Positions 33,109 to 45,338 of a stretch of DNA of 64,000 nucleotides are shown in pieces. Location of the stretch: contig RSEE01000013.1 in NCBI GenBank assembly GCA_003971905.1, positions 868,001 through 932,000 of the forward strand. Direction: 5' to 3'. Under the pieces are notes generated by a model. The model made no database searches, was not told the origin of the DNA, and saw nothing but the letters and a program-made list of their open reading frames with translations. Every line of letters starts with the position of its first letter. Position 1 is the stretch's first letter. The translations under genes were made by a program, and so were the position numbers. Source of the DNA: Moniliella sp. 'wahieum' (lineage: Eukaryota; Basidiomycota; Moniliellomycetes; Moniliellales; Moniliellaceae).

Positions 33109-35206
33109 ATGGCCGCCCCTCGACCACGCTGGCGCGCCACCGCTTCTGCAGAAGGTGGAGCCCGTGCTGGCCACCATCATTGAGCGCAACAATGCGCTCG
33201 CACGCAACAACCCCGGCCCATTCGGCCCCGAGTCGCTAACATTTGACGACTTTGTCGCCGCCATGGAGCCCTTCAGCTCGTCCGCTACAATGCGCTGACC
33301 CAGGGTCGAGGTATGTGTTCCCGTCTTGTGTGCCCGGAGCTGACATGGGCGGTGTGTCTCCCAGGATGTCTTCAATCGCCGGCGAACGTTCAGCTCCGTT
33401 CGGGAGACTGATTTCATGGCTTCCTTCGATGAAGTCACCGGCCACGCGCCAGGCTTCACAGTAGCCCCCCACCTCGTGCCCCCTCCTGTGGCCAACCCTG
33501 CCAACTATCCTTGTCGGGAAGGGGCGAAATCGTGTGCCCTTGTATTCGCTGCCCTCTTTGGACATAACGTTGGGCTTCACTCGCTTTCCCTTCACGTCCT
33601 TATTCCCCTCCCCCTCCTCCACCTGTGGAATCACCGCCGCCTGCGCATGCTCCCTCACCTGCTCCCGCCGCCCCGGCGCCACAGCAGGACTCGACCTCCA
33701 TCGATCGTAGTCGGGCCAGAAGGACAGTTACTCGGTCCTCTTTGTCCCTCCGGAGCGACGCCAACGTGGGCGGCTGTCGGTGATTCATGAGGCACAGGCG
33801 AGCAGGCGTTGCTTGACCCGTAACCGCTGTCGGACCAGGCACCCACACTGGAACGGTGGAGGAAAACGTGGCCGAGTGTCCTCACTGGAGCGCCTGGCCC
33901 GCTGTGCAGACCACTTTTCGTCCAGTCGGAGCCCGCGTCGGAACTCGCGATTGCCCCGCGCGAGGTGGTGCGAACTTACCAGCTGAGTCTGCTCGATCAG
34001 CTTACTCAGATCTTCCAGGAGGAAGTGGATCTGCAAGGCGGCCCGCCGGTCACTTTCAGCGAGAGGGTGAGTTTGGGCTTGCGCATTGCCGCCCTCCGCC
34101 ATGGCCTGCACACCACCCGTCTTGTCTTGAGCCGGGCTGTCACCCACACTGACGTTTAAGCCAACATCATCCTGGACGGACGGCAGTCTCTCGGTTGGGC
34201 CGGTGCCTCGCTCCCCTCTGTCGACAGGGCCGTTGGATGACCGCCCCACTGGCGTCTTTGCTGAAGGTCCAATGCTGCATGAATGAAAGCCGACTTGCTT
34301 CTGCTAGAGCAGTTCAAAGACCTGAAAGACCGTATCCTGGCTTCACCGACCGGTTAGCGCCGCACGCGATGCGTCGTATGTCCAGGGCCATTCCCAGGCC
34401 CGGATCGCGCCATGCACCACGCCATGGGTGTTGATACGCGCAACCGGTCGCTTCATGTTCGCGGCCATTCGATCGTGTTGGAACTGATCGACTTTACCGG
34501 CCCGACCGGAACCTGCATGATCCGATATCAAGACGATAATCGGATTCCCATGGTGCGGGCCATGCCCTACCTCCGCCGCCAAAACTCCATTCTCGATCCC
34601 GAGGACTTGGGCAGTCCCACCCTCCTTCTCCTTCTGGCCGGAGACGTGAATGCCGAGTCTGAAACCCCCTTTTCCCCGCGCCTACCGGACCTGGTACCCT
34701 TCCCACGCATGTCCATTCCCCTATCCCCCCTCCCCCTGCGACAGCAGACCAAGGCGAGAGTCTTCCCCCGCTCCCGTTCCCGTTGGATCGGCCATCGGCT
34801 TTCTACCCGTACGCACAGGGCGACGGATCCCCCTTCGCTGTCAGCCCACGACCAGGCGCGGCCGCAGCGCTCCCTGTCGATCGTGGTGTGGCCGCGCGCT
34901 TCCTCGCTAGCCGTGCAGCTCTACGACGCTCCTCCTCTCGCCTCTCCCCACGCGAACAGTACCTGCACCATGCTGCCAACGAGTTTGATGCCCATACCGT
35001 CCGACGCCGCGCAGATACCCGCGATCGGTCCCCCGCCCCTCGGGAGGGGAGCGAGAAGGCACCCACCGCCCGTGCCCCGTCCAAGACGAGACGCTACCTC
35101 GGGTCGTGCCGGTCTAGGACGGAGAATCGCGCCGTTGCCACGTCGGGCGCTGTGATCGCAGACCGATTGGAGATGGGATGGAAACCTACCACAGCTGCGT
35201 CATCAT
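33109..35206 (+). CDS. Unidentified Ser/Pro-rich protein (frameshifted)
   Basis: I do not recognise this gene. After restoring one C near 33118 the N-terminus reads MAAPLDHAGAPPLLQKVEPV and continues LATIIERNNALARNNPGPFG, ESLTFDDFVAAMEPF and LVRYNALTQGR. A likely 51-nt intron (about 33312-33364, GTATGT...CCCAG) precedes DVFNRRRTFSSVRETDFMAS and FDEVTGHAPGF. A Pro/Ser-rich middle follows, with a helical stretch TYQLSLLDQLTQIFQEEVDL and SERVSLGLRIAALRHGLHTT. Another compact block (34420-34580) reads RSLHVRGHSIVLELIDFTG and YQDDNRIPMVRAMPYLRRQN. The C-terminus is basic and Ser-rich, ending RLEMGWKPTTAASS at 35206. There is no clear TM or signal. Many frame changes make the order of blocks surer than the exact protein. 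Nuclear or cytosolic scaffold roles are only guesses. Confidence 0.5.
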
Positions 35207-35751
35207 GAATCATGTTACTCATGTTAATCATGCCATCATGCAACACCTTCAGACGGGGACCAGACGCCACTCTGCCGCAAGACCGAGGGAAGGGTCGATC
35301 CGACAGATCACAACCAAAACTTTTTTCCACTATGACGACGAAGAATTTATTGGCCTCTTATTGTTGTACTTTCTGGGGTGTAGGTTCCATCAATACAGAG
35401 TGGTAATAGGACGCGCAACGCAACTGGCTTACCAACACGGGAATGAGGGGACTTCAAAACTTCAAGGAGCGGCTGGGATCGACGACGGATCCACGAATGG
35501 AACGAACGATGGACAAGAATCGGGCAAAAACGAGAGTGGGGGGGAGGAGAGGTGACGATGGTGGGATACGAGACCGAAAAGAGGGTTGGGGAAGGCAACT
35601 CAGCTGGCATAACGATACCCGGCATCATAATCATAGCATAGAGCTGGTACCACCTTCAAAGCGAAGCCGAGGGAGAGCGGATCACTTGGCCACAGGCCGC
35701 GCAAAGACGCTTGTTTGCTAGGTAACTTGAGTGCCTTCCATGCCGATGCAC
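35207..35751. other. Convergent 3' intergenic region
   Basis: About 545 bp between the unidentified plus-strand gene and the glutamine-rich minus-strand gene. 35200-35245 carries an imperfect CATGTTAATCATG-type palindrome cluster (ATCATGAATCATGTTACTC). No gene was seen. Confidence 0.35.
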
Positions 35752-37006
35752 TCAAACTGTGGGTCTGTTCACGTTTGGGCTCAGCAACGAGACGGAAGGG
35801 AGATTCACCAGAGCCTTGGGGCGGCTTGGGTTTGCCCCCCCACTTCCACGCACTGGGCTTGGGAGTCGCCGGGTTAGACGCGGGGCCAGTCGACGAGGCA
35901 GTCGCAGGGACACGTTGTTCCTTGGACGGGCAATCGGAGCGCCAGCTCCCGAAACTTCACTCGGACGAGACCAGCTCTTAGTCCGCATCCTCAGTTTCGA
36001 CAGCATCGTTCCTCCCACCGACGCCTTGTGGTCAGGCTTGGCCATCGAGCTGGCAGGCAGGAACAAGCTTCGGCCCATCGGTTGCGGCAGCGGACGTAAC
36101 TTCATGCAACGATGCAGCCGGGGTAGATTGGACAGGGAAGTCAGGCATGTTGCCCTCGTCAGAAGGGTGAGAAGAGTGAGAAGAGGGAATGTGGTCCAGA
36201 GAGGGCGCGTCCCAGCTCTCTTCGAGAGAGGTATGGGTAGCCGGGGTGTTCTCGCATCCTCAGGCCGGGGGGAAGAGGGGGCAGAGACGGCCGATAAGCT
36301 AGAGCGGGTGGCAAAGGCCGTTGCTGCTGCTGGGGCGCGCATAGACACAGGGGACGGAGGAAAGTTTCCAGTGGGGGGCACGGGCGAGGGCGGTACGGAG
36401 GGCCAGGTGAAGGTGTGCATCCAGCAATGGCGTTGAGGGTTGGGACGCAAAGGGAGATCCAGGTAGCGGAAGCACAGAGTAAGGTGTCGTTTCCAGTCCT
36501 ATCATGAGCTCCGCAGGCACATCGATCAGTTCCATCCGACCTATTGTGGAGGATCGAAGGGGGCGGGGAAGGGTGGGCGTGCTGAGCATGCCATGAGCAC
36601 TGGCGTACGGTCGCCGCGACTGCTCGGATCAGGGTCAGTATCCATCCATTGGCCAGAGACAGCCCAAGGGAAGGTGGTACATACGTCGGCCAGGTTGCCT
36701 GTGCTTGTACTTGCCAGATGGGAGCGATAGGTCCAGGGCCGAAGAGACAAGTCGGTGGGGGCACGCAGGTCAACAGACGCTCCCAGCAGGTTAGGAGCGG
36801 GTGAGAAGCTATCCATCGGGAGGGAAGCGGACAACTCGGCACGAATTAGCGACAGCTCTCGCGTGTCCTTCCACCTTCTCCGCCGGGGCTGGGAGGGCGG
36901 TTTGTTGTTTGCTGCTGCTGCGTCTGCTGCTGTTGTTGTTGCTCTGCTGCTGCTTCTGACGATGGTGGTGTTTGTTGATGCTTCTGGGGTGCTGCTGGGG
37001 CCTGTG

Positions 37007-37042
<36 letters not shown>

Positions 37043-37512
37043 GTCTGCTTCGGCTGCTGGTGCGCCTGTTGCTGCTGTTGTTGTTGCTGTTGTTGTTGTT
37101 GCTGCTGCTGTTGCTGCTGCTTCTGGCGATGCTGGTGCTGTCGCTGTTGCTGTTGCTGTTGCTGGTGCGTCTGTTGCTGCTGCACGGCTGGTGCAGGAGG
37201 AGCGTGTGGAGGCACAGCAGCAGGGTTAAGGACGCCTTCCAGCCAAGGGGAACTTGGATGTCACGCCTGAGCGAGGAGGGGCGGCACTATGTGTTTCAAT
37301 GGACGAACGTCTGGACCTGGGCTTGACGGAGCGAGAGGCAGCGGAGCCTGCGGCGGCCAAGAAACGACTGAGGCTGCGCGCACTGGGCGACTGGGAGAGG
37401 GAGGGACGGGGAGGCGGGGCGGGGCGGGAGCTGTGGATGGGGCTGGGGCTGGGGATGGGGATGGGGACGCAGGTGGGGGAGGCGTAGGCGCAGGCGCCAA
37501 AGACGAAGGCAT
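35752..37512 (-). CDS. Glutamine-rich low-complexity protein, unknown (frameshifted)
   Basis: The likely start at 37512 opens a Pro/Ala/Ser-rich N-terminus (MPSSLAPAPTPPPPASPSPS). Two long Gln tracts are coded by mixed CAG/CAA at 37010-37185 on the complement (17 or more and 10 or more Gln in a row). Then come a Ser/Thr/Ala region with a basic patch SQPRRRRWKDTRELSLIRAE, and ASLPMDSFSPAPNLLGASVD with SLRPWTYRSHLASTSTGNLA. A 65-nt intron (36620-36684, GTATGT...GAGCAG) follows GNLAD. After it come RMELIDVPAELMIGLETTPY and a Ser/Pro-rich tail ending near 35752, whose final frame is uncertain. The composition suggests a transcriptional or RNA-granule regulator, but no DNA-binding or RNA-binding domain is visible. 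It is the last gene before the repeat-rich region. Confidence 0.5.
37010..37185 (-). repeat. CAG/CAA (polyglutamine) trinucleotide tract
   Basis: On the plus strand this reads as runs of GCTGCTGCTG and TTGTTGCTG. In the minus-strand gene it encodes two polyglutamine blocks separated by a short His/Pro/Lys segment. CAA interruptions among CAG codons are visible. It is coding, so the length may vary between strains. Confidence 0.8.
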
Positions 37513-37611
37513 GGTGGCGGGGCCAGCACAGGGCAGGTGGACCCAATGGGAGGACGTGGCGGGTGGGAAGCAAAGGCCGGGGGGTTCTGGATGGTGGACA
37601 CCAAAGTATAC

Positions 37612-37641
37612 CGAAGCTTGAAGCTTGAAGCTTGAAGCTTC
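37612..37641. repeat. Heptad palindrome array, GAAGCTT x4
   Basis: Four consecutive GAAGCTT units with exactly 7-bp spacing. Each unit contains the HindIII-type palindrome AAGCTT, and the array as a whole is close to self-complementary. It lies just upstream of the glutamine-rich gene. The same unit recurs at 28872-28892, 40305-40330, 49485-49515, 49615-49655 and 59631-59672. Confidence 0.85.
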
Positions 37642-39370
37642 GAGGGTGCTTATGCATTATGGCCGACGTCAGTACGTCCGTACTCAGTCCCGTATTCAAT
37701 GCGTCAACCGCAAGAGTGAGCCTGCATATTGATATTGATTCCAGCGCCTGAAACAGCGGCAGTGCCTAGTGCCTAGTGCTTGGTGCCTGCGCCTGGCTGG
37801 CGCCGTGCCGTGCGGGAGCGGAGCTGCGTGTTGCTTGGCCTGAAGCATAACCAGTGATCGATGATCGCCAGTAGGAAGTGCCATGGGCCCACCAGTGCAC
37901 CCGCGGAGTGCTGGCCTCCGTGCAGCAGCACGTGGGCAGTGCTCCAGTACCGGCCGATCACCGATCCAATGATCAAAGGGATTGGCAGTGCTGCGTCGGT
38001 GCCGCGTGGCGCGTGACTGGGCGGTGGCACAGGTGATGTGTGACGGCGTCGAGTGACTGACTAGCTGACCAGACTAGACTGGTGATCAACTCGTGATCGA
38101 AGTGATCTGCGAGGGATCGGCGCCCTCGTCTGAGTGCTCGCCTGCGCCCGCTCCCACAGTTGGGCGCTGGAAGCTGCGAGTTCAGCCGAGGCCGCAACGC
38201 AACCAGCCGCCACAGGGCTTGGCACACGGCAGGCTGCTCCATACATACTGCCCTCCCGGTCCCATCGATCGACTGGCGAGCCATGCACATCCATCCTCTG
38301 CCCTCGCGGGCCTTGGGCCTTGGGCCCCGCTATCAGGGACTGGGCCTCAGTCGCCACCAACTTGACGAACCGAACGAACACAGCAGACCGGAGGCTCAGG
38401 CCCTGATCGGCCTGATCCCCGCCTCGCAGACCTCTGCTGTGACCAAAAACAAGTGTCGGCTAAGGCTCGGATGCGATATCTGAGATCGGTCAGATCCATG
38501 CCGATGAGCGCGGCACACTGAGTTAGCTGGTACTGACCTACGCGCTCATCGAATGCATCATGAGCATGAGCTCTCGGATCTCGGGCTGGCATCAAATTGA
38601 TCTCGATCAGAGCTGAACAACATAGGCTCGCGTCAAGCAATCAGGCACTTGCCCAGTCTAGTCAACCAACATCCGACCGGGTGTAGCCTGGTTTAACGTT
38701 TAATGTTTACCAGTTACCGGTATGCCGGCGCTTTCCTGCGCCCTCCCACCACGGCACCTCCTCTCCCCGCATATGGAACAGCCGCCGCGAGCACAACCCC
38801 TAGCGCAATCATTGTTAATCACGCGTCACGCGTCACATGGGACCGTCACCTGTCACGCATGTCACATGTCACACGGTATCCCATCGACAGAAGCGTCTTT
38901 CAACACCAGGTGCCTGTTGCAAACGCAGCATCTTTTCCTACTCGCCCTCGGCGTGTCAGCTGACCCAGGCTTAATCCTTGCCCGGCCCTCCGCCTCGGTT
39001 TCGCTCGGATGATTGGCTTGGGCCCATGCCAGTGCCCAGCCAGGACGGCGGAGGCCGACAACTTGTAACCCATTCACATGGTTCGCACCCTCGCAGCCGT
39101 GTGATGCAGATGCACCTGAGCTTGCTGACTCTGAGATCATCATCATCATGCATGCATCTCATCCCCGACCATCGAACAGAGTTGATTAATTCAACGTTCA
39201 ATATTCAATGCGTTACAAGTTTTTTACGTGTTACGCGTTAATCGAATCGTTAACGTACTCTTCGACGTTCACCACGTTCACCGAACGTTCAACGTGTTCA
39301 ACACGTCCGATAATCGATTAACGCGGAAGACTGCAGACCCTCTACCAAATGCAATGCCATAATGTTGAAC

Positions 39371-39404
39371 CGCCGGTAACCGGCAACCGGTAACCGGTAA
39401 CCCC
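39371..39404. repeat. Heptad palindrome array, GGTAACC type
   Basis: CCGGTAACCGGCAACCGGTAACCGGTAACC-like sequence (written here as its pattern; the array spans these coordinates) repeats a GGTNACC/ACCGGT palindrome every 7 bp, with one unit changed to GGCAACC. A second short array of the same type is near 50820-50850. Confidence 0.75.
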
Positions 39405-39614
39405 CAACTTCTTCAACAAAAGCCATAGAACCCCTTTGCGCTGGTGGCATGCACATATGGCACGCCCTGGCACGTCCAGCTCCTCCGCTTCTCGCTGCAA
39501 TAGTCCTCTCTAAGATCGGACAAGGATTGATTCTTGCATGTCTCTCTTATGAACTCTTGGGGCGTCGATTGTATATGGCCTGGGCGCGACTGTGCGTAAA
39601 ACACACGAGGAGGA

Positions 39615-39983
39615 TTGAACAAGCAGAATGCGACAAGAACGCCAAGTACCAGGGACGCACTCAAGAGCCGTTTTTCCCCCTGGTTTGACGACGCGAGGAT
39701 ACTACGGCACCAGACGGCGGGCAAGTTGTTTGCGCATTGGAAGGAGTTGGCTACTAAGTCTCAGTGGAAATGGTTCCTCGCTCGGATGTCAACCACGTTC
39801 CTCCGTGTCCACACGCGCTTCCTAGGGTACGGGACCGGATGGCGTGAGCCGGAGGGTCCTGATATCCTGGCGATCCCCTGGTCCCTTGACCCTGGTGGCG
39901 CCCCAAGTAACCCCGCAAGATGAACGGTTCGGTTTAGACGTAGCGTTCCCCCTGTCCCAGCCTTAAGCTCTGTCAATGGAATG
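39615..39983 (+). repeat. Dispersed ~370-bp repeat, copy A
   Basis: Nearly identical to copy B (50965-51337), and partly to copy C inverted inside the terminal-repeat element (63383-63674). Compared with B it has shorter runs (TTT for TTTT, CA for CAA, CCCC for CCCCC at three sites), one longer C-run and a few substitutions. It therefore carries frameshifts in the frame that is open in B. Open sequence continues upstream of the shared boundary in this copy (39449-39688), so it may preserve more of a parent element. Confidence 0.85.
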
Positions 39984-40304
39984 CACACAACCTAGAGATT
40001 TGCCAGGACTGGGAGAATCGGATAGCAGACAACAGAGAGGATCGTGTTTTTGAGAGCTGGGGGCATGGATGAGATCGATGACCATAATAGGCAATCGTCT
40101 GTTCAAACACGGTTTCAACGTTCAACGTACGGGGGGTTGCCGGTTGGTGCGTATACGGGTGTGCATCCACTTAGAACCGGCTCTCTGCGATTGTAGACGA
40201 GCACATGAACGTGAGGACGTGAGTAGCGTGAATCGTGCGTACTGAGTACACTGAGTATAACTCAACTGAGTGCTTCAGTGGGTCGTGGGCGCGTGAAGTC
40301 GTGA

Positions 40305-40392
40305 TGCTTGAAGCTTGAAGCTCTAAGAGTCTTGAAGCTTAAGCTTTAAGCTTAAAGCCTGAGGCTCAGGCCTGAAGGCCTGAAGGCCATGA
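40305..40392. repeat. Heptad palindrome cluster (AAGCTT then AGGCCT units)
   Basis: An 88-bp cluster in which GAAGCTT-type units give way to TTAAGCTTTAAGCTTAA and then CCTGAGGCTCAGGCCTGAAG and further GAAGGCCT units, ending at CCATGG. Two heptad families are directly joined, which suggests one generating process. Confidence 0.7.
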
Positions 40393-41559
40393 AACCATGG
40401 CATCCTTCAAAGCTCGTACTCGGGTAGTTATCCTGTTTTTGTTTCCATACCACGCATTAGGCACTGGACATCTGAGATCTGAGCTTCTGAGCGCACTGCC
40501 GATCCTGTCGCAGGGAACCGGCACAGGCCAGTCTCACGTCCTTCTTCGTTGTTCCGTCACATGTCACACGTCACATGTCACAGGCTACGGCTCCCTGAGG
40601 CCTGACGCTAGGACAAGGCAGCAGCGGGGCAGTGTACAGGTGAGGTGATCGTCGCTTCAATCCCGCCTTGTCCCAGCCTCTCCCCCGTCGTTTGCATTTT
40701 TGCCATTGCATCATATGCATCGGGATTTGTGGGGATCTGCCTGGGTGTGTACACCAAAGCCGTTGTTTCCCCCGTAACGCCCTCATCCACTGGCCTTTGG
40801 CATACCGATGGCATCAATGAGATGTGCCATGTGCACCCCATCGAGGTGTGGTCCCTTCCCCTTCGAACAAGCCGCGCGCGCTATCCTACTCTTGCATTCC
40901 TATCATTTACAAAGCTTAGGGCTAGGGCAAAGTAATCCAGCGCTAGCAGATTCGCTCGTCAAACCGGCGTGTGTTGCTGCTGTGCCAGCCCAATTCGTAG
41001 TAGAACAGTTGAGATTCGCCACCAGGACAGGACGGGACCCTCAGGCCTGAGCCTCAGGCCTCATCGATCATCTGGCACCCCCGTCATTCGCTTCCAAAAA
41101 CCACATGTAGCGTGTGGATATACGAACGAGTGCTATTAACTAAGTAAGTACTGAGTGCGTGGTAGACGGAGTATGCGCGCGTTAAAACGTCAACGTCTCG
41201 TGTTGATTATAATGAGATCAATGAGATTAACCGATATATAACCAGGCTTCAAGCTTCAGACCTGTAACCTCAGGCCTCAGGAAGGCTTTCCAAGTGCCCA
41301 AAAGAATCTGTTGTCGTCTTGGTGGTGTCACTTGGCCGGTAGGCAGAATGCATGACCGGCATGACCTAAGGGAAGCCTTACTTGACGTGTTTTTTGTCGC
41401 ATTTCGCTTTCCCCAAAGGCGAAAAAAACTCCTTTTTCTCCCTTTTCCACAGGTGTTTGCGGTTGCTCTCTCATGTACCACCTTTCGGTATCATTATGTT
41501 GTAACCATACTGAGCCTCCGTATTGCATTTCATGCCCGAATTCCTCAAGTCGTGGTTCA

Positions 41560-41953
41560 CCTGTCCTTTTTCACCTCCGACTTGTTAGCGTCGGACATTC
41601 TCCTCTCCGACTCGTCCTCCAGCATCCGTCAGTCCAGTCGCGCGAGCCCTCTCTGGCCGCGTCGATTTCCAGTGTCTATCCCGTCTCAGTTGAGGCAGTG
41701 TTTGACCATTGCTGCCTCCTCCTACCGTCCCTAAGTCCCGCAGGCTTCAGACGCGTTACTACGGCCCAAGTCGGTGCAGACGCAGCCTTGCCACACGAGC
41801 AGCCGCCCCACCAAAGGCCTCTCCTCGTCCCTAGCTCCGCTCGGATACGCCAACCACCCAAGCCCGAAACTACCGTGAGTCGACCTACCGTCGCCTAATG
41901 GATTGTACCCCCAAAAACCCCAGGCGGGCCCCCTGGCGGCGCCGCCCGTGACA
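41560..41953 (+). mobile_element. Truncated LTR copy (same family as 1152-1972)
   Basis: This matches the 3' half of the solo LTR, starting near the CACCTCCGACTTGTTAGCGT segment and ending in the same terminus GCCCGTGACA at 41953. The following bases CCATT have no matching duplication upstream, and sequence left of about 41560 no longer aligns by eye. It is therefore a 5'-truncated or rearranged LTR remnant in the same orientation as copy 1. Confidence 0.75.
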
Positions 41954-43642
41954 CCATTCCTGATCATCCTAATGCTCCTGAACCCATCACTCAGTTGTCC
42001 GTACGCCTGGCCATCCTCCCAGACTCCGTCTCGTCCTCTTCCCCCACAACCGACTCTTTGATAACGTGATATGGCGCCTATATGATCCTCCGCCTCGCTT
42101 AAGGCTATACGTGTTGATCGCCCTTTGTACGCTTCTGCATTCATCTCAGTTTTAGCCCACGGCGCGTCCTTTTGCTGAAAATTGTTTCAGTAGTCGCTCT
42201 TCAAGCTTCAGTGTTGGTCCTATTCCCCGACCCCTATCGTATTAGCCATCAAGCTATTTGCCAAGCCTCCCATAACGTTAGGCAGGCTCCCGCCGTGTCA
42301 CCGTGTTGCCACAAGCGCGTATGGGTGTTGCGGATGAAGCACCACGAGCCTGAGGATCGGCTCCAACACAATCTTTGTGCAACGCGCCAACCATGGATTG
42401 GGTGCGGGCGCAAACCAAGATGTGTTCAAGCAACGCAGACTCTTACAAGAGTGCCACCATTTCCTCGGTTTCCACCCCTTTTGTGGTCGTACGTCCGAGT
42501 GTACTACCACTGATGGCGTATCCACAGCGAGGTAGGTTTCCTTTCCTTTGTGGTCTTGCATTTGCTTTCTCTTCTGTCTTTTAACGCTCGGCACCGTCTC
42601 CTCGCTCCTTTTGCTTTTCATCAGTCCGAGACCATCACATGTGGTGGTGATCACAAGCTACATATACTAGTAGTCACCGTATATAGCCCTTTCAGTCTCG
42701 GGCGGTGCGGTCTCAACGCACAGCCAATTAGCCATGGCGCATCACAACACACCTCTTCTCGCTATAGCTCACATGCGAGGGACACACTTATTACTCCTAT
42801 ATTAGTATATGTCAGTAGAAAGCATAGCTACACTGCAGTAAGCGTTGCATTCGCAAGACGGAGCCAATGCGAAGGAGAGAGAGACGCCTTCGTGCCGTAA
42901 TGCCACCGCGGTTCCATTTGCCACACTACAATACCCGTTCCCTCCTTTTCCTCACAAGCTGAATCAAGGATGACGCTTCATCGGGGCATCGCACAAAATG
43001 ATGAATCCACTGCATTTTGCCCCCCAGTCACTCGGTAACCAGTATATCTGCTACCATAAAGGCGTCTTAAGGGAGTTTTATCACTCTGCCGTCGGCCACA
43101 AACATCGCGCTTACTAGTTTTCGGAGAAACGTCGAAATTTCTTCTCTCTTTCTCTTCCCTATAGGTGGTAGTAGACCTCGTCATGATCCACGTCCCTTCT
43201 AATTCACAATATCCTTCTCAAATGCATTTCGGAAGGCAACGGCAGGTGAAGTGAAGTGAACTAAACGTGTGCACATTTGGGCATGTCAGAAGGACATAAT
43301 ACGTCTTCTGCATGACGATCCTTGTTCACCACTACATTGACTGACTCTTTCCTCAGCTCCGGCTCCTCTCTGGCGAATTTCAAGACCGAAAGGAGATGAG
43401 CCCTCCTTTCGGATCCCAGCTCTGTGGGGTGAGCCGTGGAGGCTCACGTGTCTGATATACTGGTGGAGGGAGCAAAATGTTTCCGTCGCGTTTCGCCACA
43501 GTTTCATTGTCCTTTGTGCCTCGTTACCTATGCGACCTGCCCGCTAGGTCGAACTGCGGTGCAGCGACTTTATCCGACACTTTTCCTCTCCTCGAGCACT
43601 GTGTACCACGACCAAGGGGACAAATACAATGCATCACCGCCC

Positions 43643-45338
43643 CTACGGCTTCATTCGTGCCGGCACCCACCGCCGCACCGCTGTATCGTGCACTGCATAG
43701 GACGACCGGTCTTGATGGCTTCCACCAGCGAGGCAGGGGAGGTCAAGTGTCCCTCGGAAAGGGCACGCGCGATACTGGGCACATGCACGTGGCACAAAAT
43801 CAACGTCTTGAGCACTTGTGTGTTGACTCGGTTCACCGAGCTGATCGTACCCAGTCCATCGGCCCGGCTGTCGAGTGCACAAACGGTGAACTGACCCGCT
43901 CGCTATCGTCCTCGTACGAGGGCACAACCAAAATGGCAAACCTAGGTGCAGAGTTAGTTAGTTTCCTACAGTTGATCAGGATGTCCTGTGGGAGAGGGGA
44001 AGCGTACTCGGCATGGCCAAAGACAGGGCCGCGCTTGTAGAGCCAGAAAGTCGACACAGAACTTGGTCCCGGCTGAACACCAAACCGAGAGAACGGTAGT
44101 GATGGTAGGCCACGTAGTTGATCAGGAACGGATTGTCCGCCCGGCGCCACCACTCTCCTTCCATCGGAACCTCGGGGGCCAGTACAGAGGGAGCGGCCGA
44201 GGAAGAGAGACAGAGGTTCATCACCTCCTCGGGAGAAAGGGTAGAGCCTTCATTGACCACCTCGAGAGCACCCAGCATGACCGAGAGGAAAAGGTTTCAA
44301 TAAGGGAGAGCTGCACCCATTCCACTTCCTCCAGCGGCTCTTCCTCCTCCGGCGCGGCGGGAGCAGCGGGTACAGCTGGAACAGGAAGGGAAGATGGTGT
44401 GCTGGTTTCCACACAACGGGTGGAGGAGTGGATGACTTCGGAGGTAAGACAACAGGCGCCTCCTCCAACCCGGCCTGAGCACGAGCCCTGGCTCTAGCTT
44501 CAACCGCCGCCGCAGCATCTTCGCCTCCACGGAAGTAGATGAGCCCCGGAACGGCGCGGTACGGTACCCATCGTCTGTTTCTTCCAGCTCCGGTTCGGCA
44601 AAGGTGAGCGACTCGTCAATGTGGAGGATTTTTTTGCCCATCGTCCGAAAGGATGCCACCAGCCGCCTTGAGGGTTTGGATGTCCTCTTCGGTCAGCTCG
44701 CCCCCCAGGGATAAGATTCCATCTGCACGTTGCGTTCCAGCCCGCACCGCCGCCCTGGCTCGCTCAATCTTGGCTTGCAACCTCTCTCGCCGTCGTACGG
44801 CCGTCAGTTCTTCGGCCGTCAAGATGACCGGTTGCCCGGCCGCTTCCGCTTTGGCTCGCTCCGCCAGCACGTGGCGGGTATGTTCCCTGCGCGCCAACCA
44901 GGTCGGCTCGGAGCGGGAGAGAGAGCCCTTGCCAAAGAATCCTCGGCGCCACAAAACCTGGGCTCCTTCGGGATCGGTGACCCAGACGGAGCGCGTCAGG
45001 GCATCGTATTGTCCTACAACGGGCGCAGGCAAGGCGTCTGCACTCTGCTGAGGCCACCACGCAAGCACGCGTTCCCATAAGCTCAACTTCTTCCCGCGCG
45101 CATCCAAACGTGCAAACACAGCCTGGTCCGCAGGTGGCACATCAAGCAAGGGCAGTGCGTGGCGGTACATGCGTTGCTTGTCCATCCGCGACGTACCCGG
45201 CTGAGTGCTCTTGCCCGTATTGGCCGGGCCTGCATCGGCAGCCCAACCGGGAACATGCGCCTGGCCGCCACCAGCACGCATCCCACGCCCTCGTCCACGC
45301 CCACGGCCTCGTCCGCGTCCTTGCATGGGAGGAGGCAT
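43643..45338 (-). CDS. SEN2: tRNA-splicing endonuclease catalytic subunit Sen2 (frameshifted)
   Basis: This subunit cuts the 5' splice site of intron-containing tRNAs. The start at 45338 gives an Arg/Gly repeat (GRGRGRGRGRGRGMRAGGGQ), then VWVTDPEGAQVLWRRGFFGK and GSLSRSEPTWLARR, the Sen2 N-terminal signature. A variable acidic/coiled linker follows, then SLIETFFLSVMLGALEVVNE (frame restored), NPFLINYVAYHHYRSLGLVF and LYKRGPVFGHAE, with catalytic Tyr and His. A 66-nt intron (43942-44007, GTACGC...CACCTAG, branch CTAAC) splits HAE/F. After it come FAILVVPSYEDD, NRVNTQVLKTLILCHV with the catalytic Lys, and the family end VRRWVPARMKP. The full catalytic triad is therefore present. Total is about 540 residues; frame changes fall near 44655, 44450, 44290, 44060, 43845 and 43690. 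It lies in a gene island inside repeat-rich DNA. Confidence 0.92.

Larger units (their letters stand above)
37513..43642. other. Gene-poor region with heptad palindrome arrays and repeat relics
   Basis: These 6.1 kb have no supported gene. They hold the heptad arrays at 37612-37641 (GAAGCTT), 38820-38875 (GTCACNN), 39371-39404 (GGTAACC-type), 39262-39310 (AACGTT-type) and 40305-40392 (AAGCTT then AGGCCT). They also hold copy A of the dispersed repeat (39615-39983) and the LTR fragment (41560-41953). AT-richer sequence with no coding signal fills 42.0-43.5 kb. Left of this region genes are dense; right of it SEN2 begins. Confidence 0.6.

Noticed and set aside
33109..33300. Pho80-like cyclin for the gene starting at 33109
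   Set aside because: The opening VEPVLATIIERNN is loosely reminiscent, but the following sequence lacks the cyclin-box pattern.
41326..41953. A full-length LTR starting at TGTCAC 41326
   Set aside because: The flanking bases (GGTGG and CCATT) do not match, and sequence before about 41560 does not align with the other LTR copies.
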